DNA of 64,000 bases from Flagellimonas eckloniae (lineage in GTDB: Bacteria > Bacteroidota > Bacteroidia > Flavobacteriales > Flavobacteriaceae). Within the stretch, counting starts at the first letter, position 1. The number at the start of each line of letters is the position of its first letter. Positions 1 to 7,314 of the stretch are shown here, piece by piece. The notes beneath the pieces were generated by a model. It worked only from the letters and a program-made list of their open reading frames with translations. It made no database searches and was not told the origin of the DNA. Both the position numbers and the translations under genes were made by a program. Location of the stretch: contig NZ_LCTZ01000002.1 of NCBI RefSeq assembly GCF_001413955.1, positions 930,001 through 994,000 on the forward strand. The letters run 5' to 3'.

Positions 1-479
1 ATCTGATACTCATCGGATGGGATTACGGTAATTTCGCTACCGGTAGCTTCATCCTTATAGGTAATCACATCTTTGACTATGTATTCTTCACGATTCTGTT
101 CTTGTTCTACAATTCCTGCTTCTTCAAGGGCCTCAACAAAAAACTTTGAAGAACCGTCCATGATAGGAGGTTCTGGAGAATCCAATTCTATAAGAACATT
201 ATCAATGTCAAGGCCTACCAAGGCAGCAAGAACATGTTCTGAAGTTTGGATTTTTACGCCATTTTTTTCAAGATTGGTGCCACGTTGCGTGTTCACAACA
301 TAGTTGGCATCTGCCTCAATTATTGGTTCTCCTTCAAGGTCTACTCTTTTAAAGGCAAACCCATGATTTTCCTTAGCGGGAACAAAAGTCATCGTAACAT
401 TTTCTCCGGTATGTAACCCTACTCCTTCTAAGGTTACTTTTTTATTTATGGTTCGTTGTTTGATATTGGTCTTATTCAC
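1..479 (-). CDS. lpxC: UDP-3-O-acyl-N-acetylglucosamine deacetylase (LpxC), N-terminal part, cut by window edge
   Basis: LpxC removes the N-acetyl group from UDP-3-O-acyl-GlcNAc, the committed step of lipid A synthesis in the cytoplasm. Translating the minus strand from the GTG at 479-477 gives KQRTINKKVTLEGVGLHTG, then a run ending in VVNTQRGTNLEKNG and SEHVLAALVGLDIDN, which are hallmark LpxC N-terminal motifs including the H of SEHVLAAL. The reading frame stays open to base 1, so about 159 residues are present. In Bacteroidota this protein is normally fused to FabZ at its C-terminus; that part lies outside the window, so the fusion is inferred. The GTG start overlaps the last 8 bases of lpxD (GTGAATAA), which implies translational coupling. 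No ATG lies in a plausible position upstream. Confidence 0.93.
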   Translation of the reverse strand, partial: MNKTNIKQRTINKKVTLEGVGLHTGENVTMTFVPAKENHGFAFKRVDLEGEPIIEADANYVVNTQRGTNLEKNGVKIQTSEHVLAALVGLDIDNVLIELDSPEPPIMDGSSKFFVEALEEAGIVEQEQNREEYIVKDVITYKDEATGSEITVIPSDEYQ

Positions 480-1497
480 CTTCTACTTTTTTTTCAAGGT
501 TGGTGATTGTATTTACCAACTTTGGTAAATTTTTAAAATGTACGTATGATTTATTATAGTCTCCGTAATTTAATGCCGGTGATCCTTGAAGAACCTCATC
601 ATCCTTAACGTTTCTTCCTATCCCTGACTGAGCTTGGATTCTCACTCTATCTCCAATTGTAATATGTCCAACAATACCAACTTGTCCGCCAATGAGGCAA
701 TATTTCCCTATTTTGGTGGAACCCGCAATTCCAGTTTGTGCCGCAATAGCAGTATGCTCTCCAATCTCTACATTATGGGCAATTTGTATTTGATTGTCTA
801 ATTTTACTCCCTTTCTCAAAATTGTTGAACCTAAAGTGGCTCTATCAATTGTTGTTCCGGCACCTACGTCTACGTTTTCTTCCAAGATAACATTTCCCGT
901 TTGTGGCACCTTACTATATTCTCCCTTTTCATTTGGAGTAAAACCAAAACCATCAGCTCCAATTATTGCTCCACTATGAATTACACATGTCTCTCCAACT
1001 ATTGATTCCGAATATATCTTTGCTCCTGCATATACAATTACATTATTGCCAATGGTTACATTGTCTCCAATATATACGTTAGGGTAAATTTTCACATTCT
1101 CCCCTATTTTCACATTATCTCCCAAATAAGAAAAAGCTCCAAGATAAAATCCATCTCCATATGAAGCACTTTCCGAAATAAAAGTTGGATTTTCAATACC
1201 AGACTTATTGTTCTTTACTTGGTTATAATACTCCAATAACTTTGAAAAAGACTTATAGGCATCCTCTACCTTTATTAATGTAGTGGATAAATCTTGTTCA
1301 GGAATAAAATCCCTATTAACAATGGTAATGGAAGCTTTAGTAGAGTAAATAAAAGAGGTGTACTTTGGGTTCGCCAAGAAAGTCAGAGATCCTTTTTCAC
1401 CTTCTTCAATTTTAGATAGTTTGTGAACAGCAATCTGAGGATTTCCCTCAACTTCTCCCTCTAAAAGTCCGGCAATTTGGGTGGCGGTAAATTTCAT
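472..1497 (-). CDS. lpxD: UDP-3-O-(3-hydroxyacyl)glucosamine N-acyltransferase
   Basis: LpxD transfers a hydroxyacyl chain from ACP to the 2-amino group of UDP-3-O-acylglucosamine, the step after LpxC. The 341-residue length matches the family. The first 100 residues form the uridine-binding domain (starting MKFTATQIAGLLEGEVEGN), followed by left-handed beta-helix hexapeptide repeats of the I-G-x-x-x-x type (for example IGENVKIYPNVYIGDNVTIG) to about residue 315. The catalytic histidine is expected in DNQIQIAHNVEIGEHT near residue 240. A short basic tail follows. The gene sits 23 bases downstream of the HD-domain gene and overlaps lpxC, so the three probably form one operon (HD gene, lpxD, lpxC). 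Confidence 0.96.
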   Translation of the reverse strand: MKFTATQIAGLLEGEVEGNPQIAVHKLSKIEEGEKGSLTFLANPKYTSFIYSTKASITIVNRDFIPEQDLSTTLIKVEDAYKSFSKLLEYYNQVKNNKSGIENPTFISESASYGDGFYLGAFSYLGDNVKIGENVKIYPNVYIGDNVTIGNNVIVYAGAKIYSESIVGETCVIHSGAIIGADGFGFTPNEKGEYSKVPQTGNVILEENVDVGAGTTIDRATLGSTILRKGVKLDNQIQIAHNVEIGEHTAIAAQTGIAGSTKIGKYCLIGGQVGIVGHITIGDRVRIQAQSGIGRNVKDDEVLQGSPALNYGDYNKSYVHFKNLPKLVNTITNLEKKVEGE

Positions 1498-1520
1498 TGC
1501 AGCAAAAGTAACAAAATTTG

Positions 1521-2747
1521 TTAAACGGGTTCTTTTGGATAACAGCTATAATATTTTGTTACCGTTTTAGAAAGTGCTTTTAAACTAAGTTGGTCAGACT
1601 CTTTAAGCACATCAGTAACTTTTCCATTTTTTTTGAGAATATTAATGGCTTGATGGTTTTCATTGTATGCCTTGTTGGAGATTTCTCCTTTGAATACAAA
1701 GTAGGAAGCTTCCTCAGCTGTTATCCCATATACTTGGGTTGTCGTTTTTAGTCTTTCAGCCGACCAACGGGCGTCTATAGGGGTATTTTTAATATTTACG
1801 TTTAACAATGTTCTATTTAAAAGCATCTTGCACATTTTAGAAAGCACAAAATCATCATAAAACTGCCAGGATTTTAATGCTCCTAGAATATCAATATCAT
1901 CCAAAAGAGAGAATCTTTTTAAAATTTGAGAATCAAAATTAGCTTTGGTATTATTCTTCAAGAAGAATAGAAAATCTCGGCTTCCATCCAATTCTTTTCC
2001 ATCTAATATCAACTCTCTGGCCCTCCTCATGATACGAACCAATAATTGTTCGGCAACAAGTCCCGTTTTATGCAGATATACCTGCCAGTACATAAACCTA
2101 CGCGCCATTAAAAATTTCTCAACCGCATAGATTCCTTTTTCTTCAATCACCAAATTCCCATCAACCACATTCAACATTGAAATGAGGCGTTCCGAATTTA
2201 TGTTTCCCTCAGTAACCCCAGAATAAAAACTATCACGCTTTAAATAATCCAATCGGTCCATATCCAATTGACTGGATACTAATTGATTCATAAAAGGTTT
2301 GGAATATTTTCCCCTGAAAATGGCAATTGCGGTATCAAGCTGACCATTGAATTCTTTATTCAATTTAACCATAAACTCCAGAGAAATTTCTTCATGGCTT
2401 AAATCTGATATTATGAACCCTTCCAAGGCATGTGAAAAAGGACCATGGCCAATATCATGCAGTAAGATAGCACAAAGGAGGCCTGTTTCTTCTTCTGAAG
2501 TAATCTCAATATTTTTCCACCTGAGGGTTTGAATTGCCTTTGTCATTAGATGCATGCTACCGAGCGCATGGTGAAATCTTGTATGGTGGGCCCCAGGATA
2601 AACAAGATAGGACATACCCATCTGCGAAATTCGGCGTAGTCTTTGAAAGTACGGGTGAGCTATAAGACTAAAAATAAGTTCATTTGGTGTTCCAATAAAA
2701 CCGTAAATTGGATCGTTAAAAACTTTAAGCTTATTGGTTTGGGCCAA
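1521..2747 (-). CDS. HD-domain phosphohydrolase (dNTPase-like)
   Basis: A 408-residue cytosolic protein of the HD superfamily, related to YdhJ/SAMHD1-like dNTP triphosphohydrolases. The metal-binding residues are visible: H of YPGAHHTRFHHALGSMHL at about residue 55, the HD pair in AILLHDIGHGPFSHALEG at about 97-114, and the later D in SSQLDMDRLDYLKRDS. The substrate cannot be told from sequence; family members act on dNTPs or cyclic or polyphosphate nucleotides. The start is TTG at 2747, the only usual start codon between the in-frame TAA at 2765-2763 and the first conserved block (MAQTNKLKVFNDPIYGFI). It heads the lpxD-lpxC operon and is divergent from porX, with 36 bases between them. Confidence 0.88.
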   Translation of the reverse strand: MAQTNKLKVFNDPIYGFIGTPNELIFSLIAHPYFQRLRRISQMGMSYLVYPGAHHTRFHHALGSMHLMTKAIQTLRWKNIEITSEEETGLLCAILLHDIGHGPFSHALEGFIISDLSHEEISLEFMVKLNKEFNGQLDTAIAIFRGKYSKPFMNQLVSSQLDMDRLDYLKRDSFYSGVTEGNINSERLISMLNVVDGNLVIEEKGIYAVEKFLMARRFMYWQVYLHKTGLVAEQLLVRIMRRARELILDGKELDGSRDFLFFLKNNTKANFDSQILKRFSLLDDIDILGALKSWQFYDDFVLSKMCKMLLNRTLLNVNIKNTPIDARWSAERLKTTTQVYGITAEEASYFVFKGEISNKAYNENHQAINILKKNGKVTDVLKESDQLSLKALSKTVTKYYSCYPKEPV

Positions 2748-2767
2748 GGAAGTTTGTTTTAATTATA

Positions 2768-2775
2768 CAAAGATA
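2768..2775 (-). promoter_or_regulatory. Candidate -7 element (TATCTTTG) for the HD gene operon
   Basis: The minus strand reads TATCTTTG, an exact match to the Bacteroidota -7 consensus TAnnTTTG, 20 bases upstream of the TTG start of the HD gene. No well-spaced TTG -33 element is evident, so this is a partial match. It lies within the short divergent spacer shared with porX. Confidence 0.45.
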
Positions 2776-2783
2776 ACTACTAT

Positions 2784-4328
2784 ATGAACAAGATCACTAT
2801 TCTATGGGTCGATGATGAAATCGACCTATTAAAACCCCATATCCTTTTTCTGGAAAACAAAAACTATGAAGTAGTTACTAGTCAAAGTGGTCAAGATGCA
2901 TTGGAGGAGATAAAAAATACATTTTTTGATATTGTTTTTTTGGATGAGAACATGCCGGGAATTTCTGGACTGGAAACTTTGACTGAAATTAAAAAACATG
3001 ATGCTTCCATCCCAGTGGTAATGATTACCAAAAGTGAGGAAGAATATATAATGGACGAGGCCATTGGCTCTAAAATTGCAGATTATTTAATTAAGCCAGT
3101 AAATCCAAATCAAATATTATTGTCCTTAAAGAAGAGCTTGGACAACTCCCGGCTTGTGTCTGAAAAAACCACATCAAACTACCAACAGGAATTTCGAAAA
3201 ATCGCCATGGATTTATCTATGGTAAATAGTCAAGAAGAATGGGCCGAACTTTATAAGAAGCTAATTTATTGGGAACTTCAACTGGAAGAAATTGAAGATT
3301 CAGGTATGTTTGAAATTTTGGAATCACAAAAGGTAGAAGCCAATTCTCAGTTCAGCAAGTTTGTGGATAAAAATTACAGTGAATGGTTTCAGGAGAGTGA
3401 CCCACCCGTAATGTCCCATACTCTTTTCAGAAAAAAGATTCAACCAGAATTAGTAGGAAATAAGACATTGTTGATTGTTATCGATAATCTTCGGTACGAC
3501 CAATGGTTGGCTTTTGAAGAGACCCTGGCTGTACATTATAAGAAAAAACAAGAATCATCCTATTATAGCATTCTACCAACGGCTACCCAGTATGCCCGAA
3601 ATGCAATTTTTTCTGGCTTGATGCCCTTGGATATGGAAAAACAACATCCTGATTGGTGGAAAAATGATACAGATGAAGGAGGTAAAAATCTTTTTGAAGC
3701 TGAATTTTTGGGAGCCCAGTTAAAACGACTTGGGTTGGATTTAAAATGGGAGTATCATAAAATTAGTAACCTTCGCCAGGGAAAACAATTGGCCCAGAAT
3801 TTTAGATTACAAAAAGATAATGACCTTACCGTACTTGTATATAATTTTGTGGACATGCTTTCACATTCAAAAACAGAGATGGAGGTAATCAAGGAATTGG
3901 CATCCAACGATAAGGCGTATCGTTCGCTTACACTGAGTTGGTTTAAAAATTCACCGCTTCTGGAGATTATCCAACAAGCACAAAATATGGGCATGAAATT
4001 GATATTAACCACAGATCACGGCACCATAAACGTAAAACAGCCTTCTAAAGTTATAGGTGACAGAGAAACAAGTCTTAATCTAAGATATAAAACCGGTAGA
4101 AGTCTTACTTATGAGGACAAGGATGTTCTGGCAACCAAAAACCCACAAAGCATCCACTTGCCAAATATCAATTTAAGTAGTAGTTATATTTTTGCGAAGA
4201 ATGATTTGTTTTTCGCGTATCCCAATAATTACAACCATTATGTTGGATACTATAGAAATACCTATCAGCATGGAGGTGTCTCCCTTGAAGAAATGATAGT
4301 TCCTTTTATAGTTTTAGATGCAAAATAG
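2784..4328 (+). CDS. porX: PorX-type response regulator with PglZ/alkaline-phosphatase-like output domain
   Basis: A 514-residue fusion. Residues 1-125 are a CheY-like receiver: acidic cluster ILWVDDEIDLL (D10, D11, E12), phospho-acceptor D54 in VFLDENMPGISG, and the conserved lysine in VMITKSEEEY. After a helical linker, residues 200-514 form a PglZ/alkaline-phosphatase-superfamily domain with metal-site motifs LLIVIDNLRYDQW, VYNFVDMLSH and ILTTDHGTINVK, ending YQHGGVSLEEMIVPF. This architecture is that of PorX, which with the histidine kinase PorY controls the type IX secretion system in Porphyromonas; the PglZ-type domain is reported to hydrolyse oligonucleotide second messengers. No kinase gene lies beside it here. 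It is followed after 6 bases by tsaE, so the two are probably co-transcribed. Confidence 0.92.
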   Translation: MNKITILWVDDEIDLLKPHILFLENKNYEVVTSQSGQDALEEIKNTFFDIVFLDENMPGISGLETLTEIKKHDASIPVVMITKSEEEYIMDEAIGSKIADYLIKPVNPNQILLSLKKSLDNSRLVSEKTTSNYQQEFRKIAMDLSMVNSQEEWAELYKKLIYWELQLEEIEDSGMFEILESQKVEANSQFSKFVDKNYSEWFQESDPPVMSHTLFRKKIQPELVGNKTLLIVIDNLRYDQWLAFEETLAVHYKKKQESSYYSILPTATQYARNAIFSGLMPLDMEKQHPDWWKNDTDEGGKNLFEAEFLGAQLKRLGLDLKWEYHKISNLRQGKQLAQNFRLQKDNDLTVLVYNFVDMLSHSKTEMEVIKELASNDKAYRSLTLSWFKNSPLLEIIQQAQNMGMKLILTTDHGTINVKQPSKVIGDRETSLNLRYKTGRSLTYEDKDVLATKNPQSIHLPNINLSSSYIFAKNDLFFAYPNNYNHYVGYYRNTYQHGGVSLEEMIVPFIVLDAK

Positions 4329-4334
4329 AATGTT

Positions 4335-4751
4335 GTGAAAAAAATATTTCGATTAGAAGACCTCCCCAGCATTTCTAAAAGTATCCTCAAAGCTTCAGAC
4401 AGTAAAATCCTTTGTTTTTATGGTGATATGGGGGCAGGAAAGACAACTTTGATAAAAGAAATCGTAAAAGAGCTTGGGGGTATTGACTTGGCTAACAGCC
4501 CCACTTTTGGTTTGGTGAACGAATATCACGATGAAAATGATAATCTACTTGCCTACCATTTTGATTTTTATCGAATTGAAAATGAAGGGGAAGCTCTGGA
4601 TTTAGGGCTGGAGGATTATTTTAATTCCAACGCCTGGTTATTTGTGGAGTGGCCTGAAAATATCAAATCATTACTGCCTGAAGATGCTGTATTTATTTAC
4701 TTACAGTTTATCGATGAAAACACCCGCTCAATCGATTTTAGTCTTGATTGA
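4335..4751 (+). CDS. tsaE: tRNA threonylcarbamoyladenosine biosynthesis ATPase
   Basis: TsaE is the small P-loop ATPase that works with TsaB and TsaD to install N6-threonylcarbamoyl on A37 of ANN-decoding tRNAs. The 138-residue protein has the Walker A motif CFYGDMGAGKTTLIKEIV at about 28-45, the switch region ANSPTFGLVNEYH, and the terminal block GLEDYFNSNAWLFVEWPENI that carries the conserved WPE. The start is GTG at 4335; an ATG at 4330 is followed two codons later by a stop in another frame. It begins 6 bases after porX. The last coding bases include one of the TCGATGAA repeats described separately. Confidence 0.95.
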   Translation: MKKIFRLEDLPSISKSILKASDSKILCFYGDMGAGKTTLIKEIVKELGGIDLANSPTFGLVNEYHDENDNLLAYHFDFYRIENEGEALDLGLEDYFNSNAWLFVEWPENIKSLLPEDAVFIYLQFIDENTRSIDFSLD

Positions 4752-4850
4752 CTTTATTAAAACATATCTTTTCCAAAGTTTCGATGAACAGCAAATCTGT
4801 CGATTAAAAGCTCCCTTTTTGGGATTAAAAGCAATTTTTATCGATGAAAT
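4707..4850. repeat. Three spaced direct repeats of TCGATGAA upstream of a small exported peptide gene
   Basis: TCGATGAA occurs at 4711-4718 (context TTTATCGATGAAAA), 4781-4788 (GTTTCGATGAACA) and 4841-4848 (TTTTTATCGATGAAAT), with related ATCGATTTTA at 4731 and GTCGATTAAAA at 4799. The first copy is in the 3' end of tsaE, the others in the spacer before the 44-residue peptide gene. Copy spacing is 70 and 60 bases. They could be binding sites for a regulator of the peptide gene; a LytTR-type regulator is possible but this is a guess. Confidence 0.4.
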
Positions 4851-4874
4851 GCAAGGTAGGTAAGGAAAATTTCC

Positions 4875-4882
4875 TACATTTG
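4875..4882 (+). promoter_or_regulatory. Candidate -7 element (TACATTTG) for the small peptide gene
   Basis: TACATTTG matches the Bacteroidota -7 consensus TAnnTTTG and lies 42 bases before the ATG at 4925. No TTG is found at the usual -33 distance, so activation by a regulator bound at the upstream TCGATGAA repeats would fit. Confidence 0.5.
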
Positions 4883-4924
4883 TTCTTGAAATGAATTCAT
4901 TTATTAACCAAAAACTCTTTTACG

Positions 4925-5059
4925 ATGAACACTAAAAGACTATTTTTTGGATTATTGGCTGTTGCTTTTTTGGCGATGACTGCGGTATCAACTAATGTTG
5001 TAGATATCGATGAGGACCAAAAAACCAGCATCAGAAAAGATAGATTAAAAAAATTATAA
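4925..5059 (+). CDS. Small exported or membrane peptide, 44 residues
   Basis: The frame from ATG 4925 to TAA 5057-5059 encodes MNTKRLFFGLLAVAFLAMTA at the N-terminus: a short basic segment followed by a hydrophobic stretch typical of a signal peptide or single membrane helix. The remainder (about 24 residues) is charged and ends in a basic tail, RKDRLKKL. A possible signal peptidase site follows AMTAVS. Support comes from context: a -7 promoter match 42 bases upstream, regulatory-looking repeats before it, and a strong terminator 22 bases after the stop, making a self-contained transcription unit with no other plausible product. I do not recognise a named family and cannot assign a function. 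Confidence 0.7.
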   Translation: MNTKRLFFGLLAVAFLAMTAVSTNVVDIDEDQKTSIRKDRLKKL

Positions 5060-5080
5060 TTTTTAATCTAATCTACTTTT

Positions 5081-5114
5081 AAAATCCCTTTGTTTTGGCA
5101 AAGGGATTTTTTTT
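5081..5114 (+). terminator. Rho-independent terminator after the small peptide gene
   Basis: A 12-base stem, AAAATCCCTTTG at 5081-5092 pairing with CAAAGGGATTTT at 5099-5110, with a 6-base loop and a run of eight T to 5114. It closes the small peptide unit. Confidence 0.9.
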
Positions 5115-5148
5115 ACAATAATTTTAGGATTTCTGAGTTATGTGAGTA

Positions 5149-5691
5149 ATGAAGAATAAAGCTACTATTAGAAAGAGATTTATTATTGAGGGGTTGATAT
5201 CTCTTATGATTGCTCTAACTCCTATATTTTTCTATGCATATAAATATATTTCTCCCGAAGCAAAAACTTGGAGTTTCCTGGGGTTTGAATTTACTGAAAA
5301 TGGATTTGGTTACGTAAGTGATGCCATATACTATTATTTTGGTAAAATTGTACCCTTGTTACTATTGATAATTTGGTTTGTTACCTCAAAACATTGGTGG
5401 TACCATGCCATTCTTATCCCTATTGCTATGTATAGTTTCCAATTGTACAATGTTTTAACTTATGAATCCAAGAATATTGATGAGAATGAAATTCTTTATG
5501 TTATTGCAGTGACAATGGTTATTGTTCCTATAGTCTATTTTATTAGGGTAAAATTGGTAGACAAGCATGTTCATGGAATTGATCTTAAGGCCATGGATAC
5601 TGAGCTTCAAATATTGAAAGAAAAAGAAGAGCTTCGCAAGGAACGCGAGAAACTGGAGCAACGACAAAATACCCTTTCAAAAAAAATGTAA
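5149..5691 (+). CDS. Hypothetical membrane protein with C-terminal coiled coil
   Basis: A 180-residue protein that I cannot assign to a named family. Four hydrophobic segments are visible: about 14-32 (LISLMIALTPIFFYAYKYI), 64-82 (IVPLLLLIIWFVTSKHWW), 84-102 and 116-135 (LYVIAVTMVIVPIVYFIRV). The segment between helices 1 and 2 (residues 33-63) is predicted to be extracytoplasmic. The last 40 residues are highly charged with heptad character (LKEKEELRKEREKLEQRQ) and probably form a cytoplasmic coiled coil for self-association. It follows the terminator at 5081-5114 and precedes ald by 45 bases, so it starts a new unit. Confidence 0.75.
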   Translation: MKNKATIRKRFIIEGLISLMIALTPIFFYAYKYISPEAKTWSFLGFEFTENGFGYVSDAIYYYFGKIVPLLLLIIWFVTSKHWWYHAILIPIAMYSFQLYNVLTYESKNIDENEILYVIAVTMVIVPIVYFIRVKLVDKHVHGIDLKAMDTELQILKEKEELRKEREKLEQRQNTLSKKM

Positions 5692-5736
5692 ATTTGTTTC
5701 CATATCTTTTTGGGATAATATACAGATTTTCATTTT

Positions 5737-6936
5737 ATGAATCAACCAACATCTCCGTTTAGCAAACAGCAACTTTTACCCCAAGAGGAAACTCTAGAAA
5801 TTCTTAAACAAAAAGGAGAACTATTCATTGGTATTCCAAAAGAAAATCAGTACCAAGAAAAACGTATTTGTCTTACGCCAGATGCGGTCAATGCAATCAC
5901 GGCACACGGACATAGGGTCCTTATTGAGTCTGGCGCGGGAAATGGCGCAAATTTTTCTGATGTTGATTATACCAATGCCGGTGCGGAGATTACCCGGGAT
6001 ACTAAAAAAGTCTTTTCCTGTCCGTTAATTCTAAAAGTGGAACCTCCTACCCTATCAGAAATTGATTTGCTAAATCCGCAGACCATTGTAATATCCGCGT
6101 TGCAGATAAAAACACAATCCAAGGAATATTTTGAGGCGATGGCTAAAAAAAGATTGACGGCCATAGCTTTTGAATATATAAGGGATGAGGATGGAAAATA
6201 CCCTGCGGTTAGATCTTTGAGTGAGATTGCTGGAATTTCCTCAATTCTAATTGCTTCTGAACTGATGGCTACAACTAATAAGGGAAATGGACTAATGTTT
6301 GGCAATATTAGCGGTGTTCCTCCAGTTGAAGTTGTTATAATTGGGGCGGGTACTGTTGGCGAATTTGCTGCACGATCAGCTTTGGGGCTTGGAGCCAACA
6401 TCAAAGTATTTGATAACTCCATAACTAAATTGCGAAACATTCAGACCAACTTAAATCAAACCGTTTATACATCAACTATTCAACCAAAAAATCTTTTAAA
6501 ATCACTTAAGCGGTGTGATGTTGCCATAGGTGCCACTAGAGGTCAAGATCGTTCTCCTGTTGTAGTTTCAAGCACAATGGTCGAGAATATGAAGAGAGGT
6601 GCCGTGATCATTGATGTTAGTATTGACATGGGTGGGTGCTTTGAAACATCGGAGATTACCAGTCATGACAAACCAACAATTGAAAAATTTGACGTGATCC
6701 ATTATGGTGTTCCCAATATTCCTTCACGATACCCCAGGACTTCTTCCATATCGATCAGTAATATATTTACACCGTATCTCCTAAAAATTGGTGAAGATGG
6801 TGGATTGGAACATTCGCTTCGCTTTGATAAAGGTTTACGAAACGGGCTGTATTTGTATCATGGTATTCTGACGAATAAATCTGTAGGAGACTGGTTTGGT
6901 TTGATCTACAACGATATTAATTTTCTCATTTTCTAA
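5737..6936 (+). CDS. ald: Alanine dehydrogenase
   Basis: Converts L-alanine to pyruvate and ammonia with NAD+. The 399-residue protein carries the alanine dehydrogenase/PNT N-terminal domain (IGIPKENQYQEKRICLTPDA, residues 31-50; substrate-binding R and K expected here), then the Rossmann domain with VVIIGAGTVGEFAARSALGL at about 206-225 and the downstream motif KRGAVIIDVSIDMGGCFETS. The C-terminal block VPNIPSRYPRTSSISISN is also typical. The Flavobacteriaceae form carries an N-terminal extension of about 30 residues relative to Bacillus Ald, as seen here. The next gene starts 6 bases after the stop. Confidence 0.93.
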   Translation: MNQPTSPFSKQQLLPQEETLEILKQKGELFIGIPKENQYQEKRICLTPDAVNAITAHGHRVLIESGAGNGANFSDVDYTNAGAEITRDTKKVFSCPLILKVEPPTLSEIDLLNPQTIVISALQIKTQSKEYFEAMAKKRLTAIAFEYIRDEDGKYPAVRSLSEIAGISSILIASELMATTNKGNGLMFGNISGVPPVEVVIIGAGTVGEFAARSALGLGANIKVFDNSITKLRNIQTNLNQTVYTSTIQPKNLLKSLKRCDVAIGATRGQDRSPVVVSSTMVENMKRGAVIIDVSIDMGGCFETSEITSHDKPTIEKFDVIHYGVPNIPSRYPRTSSISISNIFTPYLLKIGEDGGLEHSLRFDKGLRNGLYLYHGILTNKSVGDWFGLIYNDINFLIF

Positions 6937-6942
6937 AACAAC

Positions 6943-7314
6943 ATGGCATTTTTAAAACGCTTAGGATGGTATATGGTAGGACTATCCATTGGAATCGTAT
7001 TTCTTGTTTTCTTCCTGAAGAAAAAATCTAAGGAAACCGGGGCGGAGTTTTGTTACTTTCCCAACTGTAGGGTTTTAAAGGATATGAGGTCCAAACCTCT
7101 AGTTTTTTCAGAGAATTTCAATCAAGAAAAAGACACTGTTTTGATACAATCATTTTTGACCGATGGGGATATCGATTTTGGCAAAAGCGATACGAAATCT
7201 GAATTGTGTAAGACATATTATATTTCCAAATCCATAGAAGGAAAAGAATGGCATTTAAAAACAAAAAGTTGTAGTGATAAGATTGTTGCAGAAAGTCTTA
7301 GTGCAACAAATTAA
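6943..7314 (+). CDS. Small membrane-anchored protein, DUF4258-like
   Basis: A 123-residue protein with one N-terminal transmembrane helix (WYMVGLSIGIVFLVFFL, residues 9-25) and a polar domain of about 95 residues containing a pattern of four cysteines (CYFPNC, then C in SELCKTYY and C in KSCSDK). The fold resembles proteins labelled DUF4258 in flavobacteria, but I rely on memory for that. It lies 6 bases downstream of ald and is likely co-transcribed. Its TAA overlaps the TAA of the convergent proline dehydrogenase gene in a shared TTAA. Confidence 0.75.
   Translation: MAFLKRLGWYMVGLSIGIVFLVFFLKKKSKETGAEFCYFPNCRVLKDMRSKPLVFSENFNQEKDTVLIQSFLTDGDIDFGKSDTKSELCKTYYISKSIEGKEWHLKTKSCSDKIVAESLSATN

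Noticed and set aside
73..303. A 76-residue plus-strand frame at the left edge
   Set aside because: Antisense to lpxC, whose conserved motifs are clear on the other strand.
4642..4863. A 73-residue plus-strand frame crossing the end of tsaE into the spacer
   Set aside because: Overlaps tsaE in another frame, composition looks non-coding, and the TCGATGAA repeats fall inside it.
5967..6440. A 157-residue minus-strand frame inside ald
   Set aside because: Lies fully antisense to alanine dehydrogenase, whose motifs are intact; no signal of its own.
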